64,000 nt of DNA, taken from the NCBI GenBank assembly GCA_015178975.1, contig WHVD01000008.1, forward strand, positions 1,178,001 through 1,242,000. Direction: 5' to 3'. A program made the translations under genes and the position numbers. Source of the stretch: Hysterangium stoloniferum (Eukaryota > Basidiomycota > Agaricomycetes > Hysterangiales > Hysterangiaceae). This document shows, piece by piece, positions 1 through 10,564 of this stretch. The notes beneath the pieces are model-generated. The model searched no databases. It was not told the origin of the DNA and saw only the letters and a program-made list of their open reading frames with translations. The first letter of the stretch is position 1. Each line of letters begins with the position of its first letter.

Positions 1-948
1 GGGCCGACAAAGCCATCTACCCGGATCATAACGCTCCGCTGACAGAGGAACGACTTAATCCACCCCACAAGTTGGGGAGCGAATCCCATCAGAACTAAGG
101 TACGAATAAGGCGGGGGTGGTTTACGTAGTCAAAAAAGCCCTTGATGTCAAGGGAGACTGCTGTAGCAACCAGGCGTGAGCTCCATGCGGCCTGGATATC
201 ATGCGTGAGCGTGAGACAAGCATCAATAACTGATGATTTATCTCGCCCCCCGAATTGATTGGTCGGGACCAGGTTGAATTTTCCTACCTCAAAGGTGACC
301 CGTTGGGCCACAAGCTTTTCAAGAAGTTTACTTAGGCATTCGAGGAGGGAGATTGGACGGTAGGAACGTGGGTTAGACATATCTGCCTTCCTAGGTTTTG
401 GGACAACGGCAACAATGGCGGTTTTCAGGCGATGTGGGTGGTGTTGATGGACAATGCATCCATTCAGGAGGTTTGTCACCACTCCCAGGTTCACCTCAAA
501 AGCCCACTTGACAAGCCTCCAGTTAATCCCTGACCCGCCAGGGGCAGAGACAGTGGACGTGGAGGATAGAGCGCCCTTGATCTCACTCTGGGTGAAGGGG
601 GGGAAGTCACGAGGTAGGAAGGGGGCCGGATCATCAGGCAGGTCAACCTGGGTTGGTGGGGCGGTGGTGGGGAAAAAGGCACGGGCGAAGACCCGGGCCT
701 GCTTTTCAGGGTGGGTAGCGACTCCGGCATCGGAGCATATAGGGGGGTGCGGGTGTGGCGGCGTCCTGTGGCCCATTTAATGAGATTCCATATTTCTGTT
801 GGGGCCGTGTCTCTAATATATCGGAGGCCCACTCCCGCTTGGCGGTGCGGATTGTGCCTCTGAACCTACTCCTGGCAACACTTTTGTTCGCTCGAGCGGC
901 AGTTTGGATGTTGTGGGGAGCGCAGGGGAAGGGTGTCGACTGCCGCAA
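1..948 (-). pseudogene. Non-LTR (LINE, Tad1-like) reverse transcriptase, 5' and middle part, decayed and cut by window edge
   Basis: Reading the minus strand, one frame runs from about 745 to base 1 with no stop and gives a clear LINE-type RT. It has a P-K-P-x-K-x-D-x-x-N-x-R-S-Y-R-P-I-S-L-L block (around 395-345), then N-Q-F-G-G-R-D-K-S-S (around 255-230) and the motif A aspartates in S-L-D-I-K-G-F-F-D-Y-V (around 150-120). The YxDD motif would lie beyond the window start. Upstream, the same protein continues as REWASDILE and IWNLIKWATGRR in two other frames, so at least two frameshifts lie between about 735 and 850. The element is therefore dead. Tad1 clade is an inference from the host type and the W-A/K-W-x-x-G-R-R blocks; other LINE clades are possible. 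Confidence 0.8.
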
Positions 949-2646
949 GACAGGGAGAGACCCGTTCCTCCCATTGCTTCTTTCTACCTGACGTGAATGC
1001 GTGTGAACTGTTCACGATTTACATCAATCATGACGAAGCTGGCCCGACGTCATTGAAAAGGAATTTGGCGTCTGGCAAGTGCATATATACCGCCAACTTC
1101 AGGTGCCAACCTTCCACAACCAACAAAGGCTCAAGGTCGGAATCGACTAGTAGGACTGTAAGAGCCGAAAAGGATCGATGTACACTGCAGAGCTCGTTCG
1201 TAGGTAAAAATCGGGTGTGGCGTTTTCAGTACGAGTCGTTTGAGTAATAAAAAAAATGAGCTTAATGCCCTCGGGGCCCATAACCTGACAAAATCTATAG
1301 TAGGCACGAATCGCTTGAACTGTGTACAAGAGTTATTCGGCACAATAACATATACTAAAGAGACTCACCTGAGTCGCTGCCTGAGGTTGGCAATGTAACG
1401 ACTGAGGTATCGTGCCAAAAATTTCTGGCACAAGTAAACGTGGGTGGAGGCTGTGCTCGTAGCACAAGGTAGAGATTTAATACATGACTACTGACGCCAG
1501 GGATCTGTGGCACTATCGTTCGCTGCTTGATTTATCAATATTGTCCTACATTTGGCAGCGAAAATAATCACCTGCATGTCCGAACCTCGAAGACAATTAC
1601 CGAGATCCTGAACATATCAGGCAGGGGTGTATCTTTGAGCTCAGGTGAAAGATACAGGGCATTTCTCTTTACGACATCTGACACGACAGTGGCTTACACC
1701 CCGTTATCAGAATCCGTGATGGTGACATCATCATACCCATTGGTGCCCCTACATTGAAGCTTCTATTCCAAAACATTGATGTCAAATTTGCCATCGTTTA
1801 CTTCCATCTGAGCGACCTGGAGATGGTTCAGGCTAACACCAGCCAATTCAATCTGTTGTGGTTGTTAACGAACGCAATTAATTAACATTACCCCCTCCCA
1901 ACAATACTGTATTGTGATATTGATGGCGGATATGCGACCATAAATAGTAAGCGTGAATTCTTATTCAATTCACGGGGCTACCACGATGCAAAGGCAATGG
2001 AACGTATCCCTATTAGCGTGGCACTGGAATTCATTCAAATTTTTGCATCGTTGTTTCCATGAAACGGGAGATGCAGCATATTAAAATATTAGCTTTGATA
2101 CGTAATGGGATGAAAGTATCTTTACGCTGTTATAGAATATCTCAAGAATGGTTTCACGGCTTAAATCCTGTCAGCTCAGGATATCTTCGTATTATATATT
2201 TTTGCAGTCAACGAAGAGGTCTGGAAACTAGAAGGTAAGTATTCGCCAGAAACTCAGTGTATCCGTAGTGCCAATCATTGTGGAGCTCATCATCGAAAGA
2301 TCGGAATGGCGCTTATAGCTATTTCCACCTCCCAAACTTCAAGGGCTCTGCTAAGAATCCGTTAAGTTTTGATACGGCGCTTTTTCCGGTATATACTGCC
2401 ATTCTGGGCTCTTAGGGAGCCATTAACTCCTCAACTTGAAAGATCCGACATCGCTAGGGAGCCTGAAGAGTTTTTAGATTCAGGGCTTTTATGTGCTGCT
2501 GGCTCAATCCAATAATATTTCCACGTGGCCACTAGCTCTATCAATCACATTTTCCTGGCGCAGCTATCATATCCATACATGAGCCCAATAGCTGTGGCAA
2601 TTTACGACGTAGCGCGCCACCTTAAAAGTCGGACGAAGACAACGTG
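949..2646. other. Intergenic stretch, no gene recognised apart from a tail-exon relict
   Basis: No convincing coding region was found. Short ORFs here lack start context, introns and recognisable motifs. The only structured item is the relict at 1708-1822, described separately. The last few hundred bases (2400-2640) probably carry the promoter of the membrane-protein gene, but no clear TATA element was identified. Confidence 0.5.
1708..1822 (+). pseudogene. Relict of a membrane-protein tail exon
   Basis: Two short blocks match the third exon of the downstream gene in the same order and nearly the same spacing. CAGAATCCGTGATGGTGACA (1708) corresponds to the block at 3520, and CATCTGAGCGACCTGGAG (1805-1822) is identical to 3627-3644. 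The spacing is 97 versus 107 bases. Between them only weak similarity is visible, and the tail reading frame is not kept. This looks like an old tandem duplicate of the gene, reduced to part of one exon. Confidence 0.45.
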
Positions 2647-3751
2647 ATGTCAGTCATGATTATTTTCGCGTTTTTAGTCCTGTCTGCGGCACATGCATTC
2701 GCGCAAGATTTCGTGCTAGTCGACGATGCGGACCTTCGTATCCAATATAGCGACGGCGGGTGGCTCCGTGTACCAGGAGACGGTTCACCAGGAGACGGGG
2801 AGTTCAATGACGGAGTCACGTTATCAGGGCTAAAGGGTGCCACGGCAATTTTGCAGTTTAATGGTACAAGTTTGTCTACTAGGTGGTAAACAGAAGAATT
2901 TATCGATAATTTTGTAGGATCAGCGATCTCTGTCTACGGAACAATAGGGCATGGGGGGAACAACACCCTTACAGTATCGTCTTATCAAATCAACGATAGC
3001 GCGCCCGCAATGTATGCCGAACCAAACGTTCTAGCCCGCACGACGAAAGTATTGTTCTACTCATCCCCCGCTTTATCACCTGGGGAGCAAACATTAAAGA
3101 TCACGAATCTAGGCGATCAAGACTTTTACTGGCTTGATTACTTCAATATCACTACATTTCAATCCACCACTCTGACAACTTCAAGTGTTCAACCCTCCCT
3201 TGCGGCGGCTTCGAGTGTTCAGCCCTCAATCGTAACTGTTTCAAGTTCTCAACCCTCAACTGTCAATGCTACGGGTGCTCCGCCGTCCCCCAAAGCAGGT
3301 ATCACATCAGGTGCCGCTGCCGGAATTACGTTGGGGGCGGCATGTTTGTTTGCACTCGTGATATTGGGGTACATTTGGTTGCGAAAGTCTCGCCCTCATA
3401 CCAGAGGTGTTCCATCTCTCGAAGACACTTACCAAGACCCGGCCACGCATCGAACAAGTCCGTATCTCTGACTTTTTGCCTTCAAGGCATATCTGACTCA
3501 ACGGCTTAGGCCCCGCTGCCAGAATCCGTAATGGTGATATAGTTCAACCGTACCAGGTATCGGTTGGCACAGGGAGTACTGAATCTCGTCCAAAAACATC
3601 GACATATGGTTTGGGGTCGTCCTCAACATCTGAGCGACCTGGAGTCGAGACGATGATGTCCCAAGCTGGCACCAGTCACCTAGTTGGTCGCAACGACGTG
3701 AATGAACACAATGGATTGGGATCACCACCAGTCTATACTGCAGGATTCTGA
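2647..3751 (+). CDS. Single-pass surface protein: signal peptide, beta-sandwich-like ectodomain, Ser/Thr stalk, TM helix, cytoplasmic tail
   Basis: Three exons give one open frame of 332 residues: 2647-2863, 2918-3457 and 3510-3751. Both introns (54 and 52 nt) are GT-AG; the second has a good CTGAC branch site. Intron 1 removes an in-frame TAA, and splicing restores the family-like sequence LQFNGSAISVYGTI. Residues 1-20 form a signal peptide ending AHAFA/QDF. The ectodomain (about 20-165) ends with a W-L-D-Y motif. A Ser/Thr/Pro stalk containing three V-Q-P-S or S-Q-P-S repeats follows, then a Gly/Ala-rich TM helix (about 205-230) and a basic stop-transfer (LRKSRPHTRG). The tail is Ser/Thr-rich and ends PPVYTAGF. 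Proteins of this layout are common in Agaricomycetes; the ligand and function are unknown. GTG at 2644 precedes the ATG and is not a likely start. Confidence 0.82.
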
Positions 3752-4043
3752 TACATGGTTGGTTATTGTAATTACTGTGAGTTGTTCAATGTGGCATTGC
3801 CGGGACTTCTGCGGAATGATGTGGGATGTATTGATGATTTAGAATCGCTAGAAGGATTTCGAAAATTTCGAATGTATTCTTTCGCAAGATCTTTTGTATA
3901 TTTAAAAAAAAAAAACTTTTAATTACACTGTAAATAACAGAATGAGCTACTCCAGCTACTCTCTAATTAATGGTTCAGAGGCGACAAGCCTATATAAAAA
4001 ATTGAAAAAATAAAATTTCTTCTTCTTTATTACCCCCATCATC
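3752..4043. other. Spacer at left edge of the transposon island
   Basis: No gene. An A-run of 12-13 bases near 3903-3915 is followed by AT-rich DNA that leads into the accessory gene of element F. The true left end (3' LTR) of element F was not recognised here, so the edge of the transposon island lies somewhere in this spacer. Confidence 0.4.
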
Positions 4044-4696
4044 ATGGGTCCAAAACCAATGCCTTGTAGACCAACCACCACTGCTGGGCCCTCCATGGGC
4101 TCCCCATATTGGGCTCCACTCACTGCTGCCCAAATCCTGGCACAGTGGGAGGAGCAGCATCGACAAAGGGAGGAAATGGAGAAGATGGCCAAAGAGGCTG
4201 AGGAGGACTTGGAGAGGGAGTACCAGGTGGCACTGGTCACAGAGAAGGAGGCTGAGGAGCAGAGAAAGAGAGATGAGGAGGTGGCATGGGTTGCCACAGA
4301 ACATGCCAAAGCAGCCATGGAGAGGGCTCCAGTTGCTATGGGGAAGGTACAGTGACTCTCAAAACCTTTTCAATCTTTGACATTTGCATATTGGCAGGCT
4401 ACTACCAGGGGAGATAACATAGCAAGAAATCTCAAAGAAATACAATATATAGCTAAACATGTGTAGAATCAGGGTCTAAAATATTATTATGTAATATCCA
4501 TTTTTGGGTATGCTAAAAATAGTTTATTCAGGCCTGCTCATTGAAAAGGTTTATGCTGATGATTATGATGCAATATATGCTATATTAACTGGCCAAATCA
4601 CATAATTTTGTTGATTGTATTCAACATGGTCATATGACTTGTTGATCTATAGTCAATTCTGACATTCCTAGCTCTTTTCATTACCAGCAATCCATC

Positions 4697-5698
4697 ATGC
4701 ACTCCATCACACCTGATCAGCAACAATACATTATCTCCCAGCTTGAAGATGGCCACTCCACTCCATACATTGCCTCAATACTGGTATTAGCATTAGTACT
4801 ATCTCCAGACTTTGCTCTAAATACCTTCCTACCCTCCCAAAATCAACTGGAGGTCATCCCAAGAAGCTCTCTCCCACCAACATCTGTCATGCAGTCCACT
4901 TGATCACCTCTGGAAAGGCTGAAACTGCAGTTGACATAGCCAGAACACTTCAGACCATCACCAACAACCCTATCTCAGCTCATAGAGTTCAGAGGAGCTT
5001 GAAGAGTGCAGGGATGAAAGCAGTTGTGAAGAAGAAGAAGCCACTTTTGTCCAAGAGGCACATGAAGGAGAAACTTGACTTTGCTTTGGGCGACCAGTAT
5101 TGGACTTTAGATGACTGGAGGAGGGTTATATGGTCTGATGAGACTAAAATAAATTGCCTTGGATCAGATGGGAGGAAGTGGGCATGGAAAAAGACTGGGG
5201 AAGGCCTGAATGAGAGGCTAGTTCAAGGAACAGTGAAGTTTGGTGGAGGGTCTGTCATGGTTTGGGAGTGCTTCATGTGGGAGGGTGTGAGATATGCCAC
5301 AGGATTGAGGGTAGAATGGATGGGGAACTTTACAGGAGCATCTTGGATGAAGACCTCCAAAACAGCATCAGGTATTACCAGTTGGACCCTGCTAAAATCA
5401 TCTTTCAGCAGATAATGATCCAAAACATACCTGCAAAAAGGCAAAGGAATGGTTTGAAAATAATGGAATGACTGTCCTACCATGGCCTGCCCAATCGCCA
5501 GACCTCAATGCAATTGAGCATCTATGGGATTACTTGAAGGGAAAGCTGGGACAGTATGCCACTGCACCTAGTGGGATTCTGGAGTTGTGGGAGAGGATAG
5601 AGAAGGAGTGGGAAGATATACCAGCTTCTGAGTATCAGAAGTTAATTGAAAGCATGCCAAGAAGGATTGAGGCAGTCATAAAGGCCAAGGGAGGGTAA
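4697..5698 (+). pseudogene. Tc1-like DD34E transposase, frameshifted
   Basis: The reading continues over three frames. An N-terminal helix-turn-helix part starts at 4697. A catalytic part follows from about 4900 with V-I-W-S-D-E-T-K-I-N (first Asp). The block around the second Asp is damaged near 5420, and a C-terminal part from about 5465 has W-P-A-Q-S-P-D-L-N-A-I-E-H-L-W (the Glu). It ends at 5698 with E-A-V-I-K-A-K-G-G. At least three frameshifts are needed to read through, so the protein is not made and the copy could only move in trans. Confidence 0.82.
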
Positions 5699-5923
5699 AC
5701 CAAGTATTAAAAAATATTGCATATATTGCATCATAATCATCAGCATCAAAACCTTTTCAATGAGCAGGCCTGAATAAACTATTTTTAGCATACCCAAAAA
5801 TGGATATTATGTAATAATATTCTAGACACTGATTCTACATATGTTTAGCTACATATATACTGTATTGTTTTGAGATATTTTGCTATTTTTTCTCCCCTGG
5901 TAGTGGCCTTCCATATGCAAATG

Positions 5924-6665
5924 TGTTAAGAACTGAAAACTGACTAATGTCGGTAGGCCAATGGGGACTGATCGGAAGGACTTGGCTTCAGCTTATGTGC
6001 TGCACCCTTGCAATTATCCATCGGGTGTCCTTAAATTTCGGACGGGCAAAGACTAGTCCTAATGAATACCTCTCAGCAAAACTCCCAATCGGAACCGAAG
6101 GATAAGTTGAGTGTTGGGCCAAGGGGTTGGAGACCGAGAGTGGGTGAGCGCACATGAAGGTGGATAGTGGAGTACTTAGTATGAGACTTCTAGAGGTGTA
6201 AGAGGGTATTCTGAGTCGATATTCTGATTGCCTAGTAACTACAACTACAGTGGGTTCATATACAAATATTCGGTGTCTAGAAAATACTAACTAGGAGAAG
6301 AGTGGAAAGTGGTATTGACAAATAAGCTTGACTAGGAACAGGAAGGTTATGATTAGTTCAGAGGCCATGAAATAACCGAGGGCGGAATTACGAGAAAAGG
6401 AAATAGTCCGAGGGTTACAAGTATATATAGACATATGTGAAACATAGAGTAGAATGGATCATCATAATAAAAGGGACATATCAGAGTTTAACCAGATAGT
6501 ATAAGTATATTTTGATGTGGGTGTAAATGGAGTTTGATCACCATGAAAGCATACGTCAGCATCGGGAGACTGACAGTTTCTGATGTGCTGACTTGAATGA
6601 TGACTTGAATCGTCGATAGGTGGCAATAATCTTGGGGACCGTTGGGTTGCGACATGGTTGTAACA
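5924..6665 (-). repeat. Solo LTR of Gypsy family A, inverted
   Basis: It begins TGTTAAGAAC and ends GTTGTAACA, so it is an A-family LTR in reverse. It is flanked by the perfect target duplication AAATG (5919-5923 and 6666-6670). The sequence is clearly related to the LTRs at 9807 and 16797 but is older: many CpG sites of those copies read TpG or CpA here. The U5 motif GGACTTGGCTTCAGCTTATG is at 5978-5997. Confidence 0.88.
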
Positions 6666-7344
6666 AAATGTCAAACATTGAAAAGGTTTTGAGAGTCACT
6701 GTAAGTCCCAATGATTTGCATAATTGTCCTTACTGACTTTTGGTTTCTAGCACAAGGTAGTAGAAATGGAGTCCAAGTCTGAGGGGGAAGCCGGGAGCCC
6801 TCAAAAGGTAAGTGGCAGGTCTACAGGGATGTCCAGGTACTGACCACACTAACAGAAAACAAGGAAAACAGCTCCAGTCCACTTGGAGGCAAAGAATGAC
6901 CTGTGATGTTCCGGTTGTAATGACCAGAAGACTGACTGTTACTGGAAGTCTGGGCAGGCACTGGGCTGTTGGCCATGTGCACACCTCAAAGCAAAGTGCT
7001 CACTGGTTCATGAGCCCACAGGGTCCATGGTATGGGAAGCAGATGGCTCAGACAGGCCTGGGGGCTTGGAGGTGGTTTTGGGGCAAATAGCCACAGGCAT
7101 AGAGGTCCAGAACCAGTTGCTTGAAGAGAGGATGCAGGGGACCATGGTGGAGATGCTCCAAGAACTCTGTGGATAGTTCTGGGCATTCTTGGCAGAGTAT
7201 GACAGGTATGTGTATGCAGAACCCCAGATTGGGAGTTCTGAGGAGCCTGGTGAGGATGAGGATGGGGTGCCCAAGGAAGTGGCAGGACTCCAAACGGAGT
7301 ATAATGAAAGCAGGCAGAAGCATAGCCCCATAAATGTAGAATGA

Positions 7345-7541
7345 AAGAAAACAAATAATAAAGTTTAATTAATTTCTTTTTTTTTTTAAAATAAAAATAA
7401 AAGCATGAAATGTAAAAGTCCGTGGGAGGTCTGCTAAAACTTAAATAAAACAAGTCAGAAACCTGTAAACACAAAGAGAGACATAGGGCAACAGGGAAAA
7501 ATGAAGTGAATCCAATATATACACAGGGTCTGTGGATTGCA
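7345..7541. other. Spacer between convergent accessory gene and pol of element F
   Basis: AT-rich DNA with a T-run and A-runs (7376-7400). No gene. It lies between the two convergent stop codons of element F and may hold both polyadenylation regions. Confidence 0.4.
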
Positions 7542-8729
7542 GTTAGAGAGAGGATAGTGGTCTGGGTTTGAGTAGGTAAGCTGTGTGAAAGTCAGTGACA
7601 ATCTCCATGGCATTACCAAGTTCTGTGGCCAAAATCCATGATGTCTCTTCATCTGTGCCCTTGTAACCCACCCACTTGACCAAGTAAAGCAATTTATAAG
7701 TGCATCAATGCTTATCTATTTTTGAGTCTAAAATTTGTGAGATTTCAAACTCAGGTTCTCTGTCAATAATGACCGGAGGGGACAGAAATTGCACACAATC
7801 CAGGATAGTATTAGCAGTATACGGTTCTAGCATAGAAACATGAAATACCGGGTGTACTGTGTGCATGCTATCCAGAAGCCATAGGGTCCATGAAACTGAA
7901 CCTACTTGTGCTAGTATTGTTATGACCGTGTTGCAACCCAACAGTCCCTGAGGTTATTGCCACCTATTGACGTTTCAAGTTATTGATCAAGTCATCACAT
8001 TGGAAACCGTCAGTTGCCTGATGCTGATGTATGCTTTCACGGCGATCAAACCCCATTTACACCCCCATCAAATTATACTCGTACTATCTGGTTATACTCT
8101 GATACGTCCCTTTTTTATTATGATGATCCATTCCACACCATGTTTCACATATGCCCATATATACTTGTAACCCGTGGACTATTTCCTTTTCTCATAATCC
8201 CGCTCTCAGTTAAATCATGGCCTCTGAACTTATCGTAACCTTCCATTCCTAGTCAAGTTTATTTGTCAGTAATGTTTCCGCTCTTACCTTAGTATTTTCT
8301 AGATGCCAATAATTTGTATATGAATCTGCTGTAGTTGTAGATACTAGGCAATCAGAATATCAACTCAGAACACCCACATACATATCTAGAAGTCTTACTC
8401 TAAGTATCCTGCTCTCCGCCTTTGCGTGCGCTTGCCCACTCTCACCCCTTGGCCCAACACTTGACTTATTCTTTGGTCCCGATCAGCAACTCACTGTGAG
8501 GAACTCATCAGGACTAGTCTTTGCCTGCCTGAAATTTAAGGACACCCAATGGTTACTTGTGAGGGCGCAGCACATAAGCTGAAGCCAAGTCCTTCCAATC
8601 AGTCCCTGTCAGCCTACCGACATTAGTCAGTTTTCAGTTCTTAACAGTTATTTCAAATGGACCTAAATATTTTTCAGTTAGTTTCTTTGATGGACAGGTA
8701 GTCTGGAAAAATTGAGCTTTGACAAAAAT
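7542..8729 (-). pseudogene. Gypsy element F integrase C-terminus and chromodomain, split by an LTR
   Basis: Read on the minus strand, 8729-8647 gives F-V-K-A-Q-F-F-Q-T-T-C-P-S-K-K-L-T-E-K-Y and G-P-F-E, the GPF/Y block of a Gypsy integrase. The frame resumes after the LTR at 7917 with V-S-W-T-L, then V-H-P-V-F-H-V-S-M-L-E-P. A chromodomain follows near 7700-7600 (L-L-Y-L-V-K-W, E-T-S-W-I-L-A-T-E-L). The stop is TAA at 7544-7542. Element A has the same blocks at 15100-15550. The rest of F pol to the right has been replaced by LTRs D and C. Confidence 0.85.
7918..8646 (+). repeat. Solo LTR of Gypsy family A, inserted in element F integrase
   Basis: It runs from TGTTATGACC to GTTCTTAACA, 729 bases, and aligns along its whole length with the element A LTRs. 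It interrupts the F integrase frame just after G-P-F-E. The flanking pentamers (AGTAT and GTTAT) do not match exactly, so the duplication has decayed. CpG sites of the young copy are mostly TpG/CpA here. The U5 motif is at 8573-8592. Confidence 0.82.
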
Positions 8730-9380
8730 TGTTAACAGTTGTGCACAGAGCTTATTGGAGGATTTCCAGAGAAACCCGCAGGAAAGCTGGTAGGACTTGG
8801 CTTCAGCTTATAGGCTGCACCCTTGTGAGATCATCTTGTCCAATTTCAAATGAGCAGACGGGAATCCCGGGGAGTCTGGGAGGGGTTCGTGGGTTGAGAG
8901 GTCAGGGAGTTGAGAGATAAATAGGTTGGAGGTTGAGTGATAGATGGGTCGGAGCTGGCGGACTCCGATGAGGTCAAGCGGTGTGTTTCAAAGAGGAGAT
9001 TAGAGTGGAAAATGTACTTGAGATTACTGGGGGGAATATAAGCTGTTTTTCTGACTGGATTGTATGTACAACATCTGCCAGACTATATAGACTGTGGAAT
9101 GAATAACAAACCAAATCCAGTAATAATGAAAACTAAACTAGCAAACATGAAACAAGATAAATAAACACCAAACTTGGTGTTAGGAACAGAGTGGAGTCCA
9201 AATTGTGACAGGTTATAAACCCATAACGGGAATGGGGCGGGAGCAGAGTCCGAATTGTGACAGGTCATTTGACCATAACAGGAACAGGGCTCAGTTAGAG
9301 AGCTGTCGGGTTTTCTGAGTGGGGTCTGGTGACTGGTGTGCATGGGACAGGGTCAGAGATAGACAGGAGTGGAGTCTGGC
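8730..9380 (-). repeat. LTR family D, partial, inverted
   Basis: It starts TGTTAACAG and carries GGACTTGGCTTCAGCTTATA at 8793-8812. It then shows the sequence blocks seen in the fuller copy at 25467-26780, for example the GACAGGTCATTTGACCATAA region near 9260. It is cut at 9380 by an LTR of family C. No target duplication can be scored. Confidence 0.65.
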
Positions 9381-9806
9381 TGTGAGAGGTACTGTGAAAT
9401 ATACTCTGAAATATAGTCTGGATGAGTCCATACTATATTTCCATTATCATTTCTATTTTCTCTCTATTTTATTATACGCATATATTTCGTTCGATGACCT
9501 ATGCATTCGGTACATTGACTCTTGTGGGCACATATGTGCCAGACCTATGTATTCTAGCACTGGTAGTTAGAACTCAGACACTTTTTACCTCATAACCACG
9601 ACTTGCCCAGACACCCATTTAGTGTCCTGCAAGTTGTGATTGAGGTATCATCTCGACTATCACAGATGGGCTTTAACTACCAGTGCAATCATAGTTTCAA
9701 ACTACACTAGTTGAAACTCGAACCATTATCTCAATCCACGTGGACTATATCTGTGCTACTCTGTTTATTCAACTCTCTAGTTATTTCCTTAAACACTCGA
9801 GTAGTT
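9381..9806 (+). repeat. LTR family C, 5' part, truncated by element A
   Basis: It begins TGTGAGAGGTACTG and runs parallel to the LTR at 37069-37699. Shared landmarks are GAACTCAGACACTTTTTAC, the paired arms GAAATATAGT / ACTATATTTC, and CACTCGAG(T/C)AG. It stops where the 5' LTR of element A begins; the remainder was not found on the other side of element A. Confidence 0.78.
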
Positions 9807-10526
9807 TGTTACGACTGTGTCGCAACCCTATCGGCCCCGAGGTTATCGCCACTTGTCAACGTTTCAAGTCATCCTCTCGGAAACCATCGGCCCCGAAGCT
9901 GACGAATGTTTCACGAAGATCAAACTCCATTTACACCCACGTCAAATAACTCGTATTGTCTGGTCAAACTTTGATACGTCCCCTTTATTATGTTGATCCG
10001 TTCAATCTTATGTTTCGCATATGTCTATCTATATTTGTAGTCCTCGAACCATTTCCTTTTACCGTAATCCCGCTCTCGGTTATCATCGGCCTCCGAACTA
10101 ATCATAAACTTCCCGTTCCTAGTCAAGCTTATTGTTAATACCGTGTTCCGCCCTTCTCCCCATTAGTATTTTCCAGACGCCTGTTACTTGTATATGAACC
10201 CGCTGTAATTGTAGTTACTAGGCAATCAGAATATCGACTCAGAATACCCTCATACACCTGTATCAGTCTCATACTAAGAATCCCCCCATCCGCCTTCGCG
10301 TGCGCTCGCCCACTCCCGGCCCCGACCCCTTGGCCCGACGCTCGACTTGTCCTTCGATTCCGATCGGTATCACGCCGAAAGGTACTCACTAGGATTAGTC
10401 TTCGCCCGCCCGAAATTTAAGGACATCCTACGGATATTTGCGAGGGCGCAGCACATAAGCTGAAGCCAAGTCCTTCCGATCGGTCCCTGTCGGCCACCGA
10501 TATTAGTCAGTTTCTAGTTCTTAACA
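9807..10526 (+). repeat. Element A 5' LTR
   Basis: 720 bases, TGTTACGACTG to GTTCTTAACA. The U5 motif CATAAGCTGAAGCCAAGTCC is at 10454-10473, about 50 bases before the LTR end. The LTR is rich in intact CpG sites, unlike older family members in the window. Confidence 0.93.
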
Positions 10527-10564
10527 GTATATTCTGATTTCACACTCGCATTTTCCGTCTAAAC

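Larger units (their letters stand above)
4350..6701 (+). mobile_element. Tc1/mariner element 1 with long TIRs, itself split by a solo LTR
   Basis: Terminal inverted repeats begin CAGTGACTCTCAAAACCTTT at 4350 and end with the reverse complement at 6701, each flanked by the TA target duplication (4348-4349, 6702-6703). The TIRs are long, about 210-230 bases, and match through the blocks CTACCAGGGGAGA and TTCAGGCCTGCTCATTGAAA. The right TIR is cut by a solo LTR (5924-6665) with a perfect 5-base duplication AAATG. Without that LTR the element is about 1.6 kb. It sits in intron 1 of the F accessory gene. Confidence 0.88.
4044..7344 (+). pseudogene. Antisense accessory gene of Gypsy element F: coiled coil plus Zn2Cys6-like motif, disrupted
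   Basis: Three exons are readable: 4044-4346 (101 codons), 6751-6807 (19) and 6856-7344 (163 with stop). Exon 1 is a charged, Glu/Arg-rich coiled coil ending M-G-K. Exon 2 is acidic/Ser-rich. Exon 3 holds CSGCNDQKTDC, then nine residues, then CWPCAHLKAKC: C-x2-C-x6-C-x9-C-x2-C-x6-C. Exon 3 has two nonsense codons, TGA at 6904 just before the first Cys and TAG at 7174. Intron 1 contains a whole Tc1 element (4350-6701), which entered the TA of the GTAAGT donor. The gene runs convergent to the F pol remnant (stop at 7542), the same layout as in element A. A role in DNA binding or regulation is an inference from the cysteine spacing only. Confidence 0.7.
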
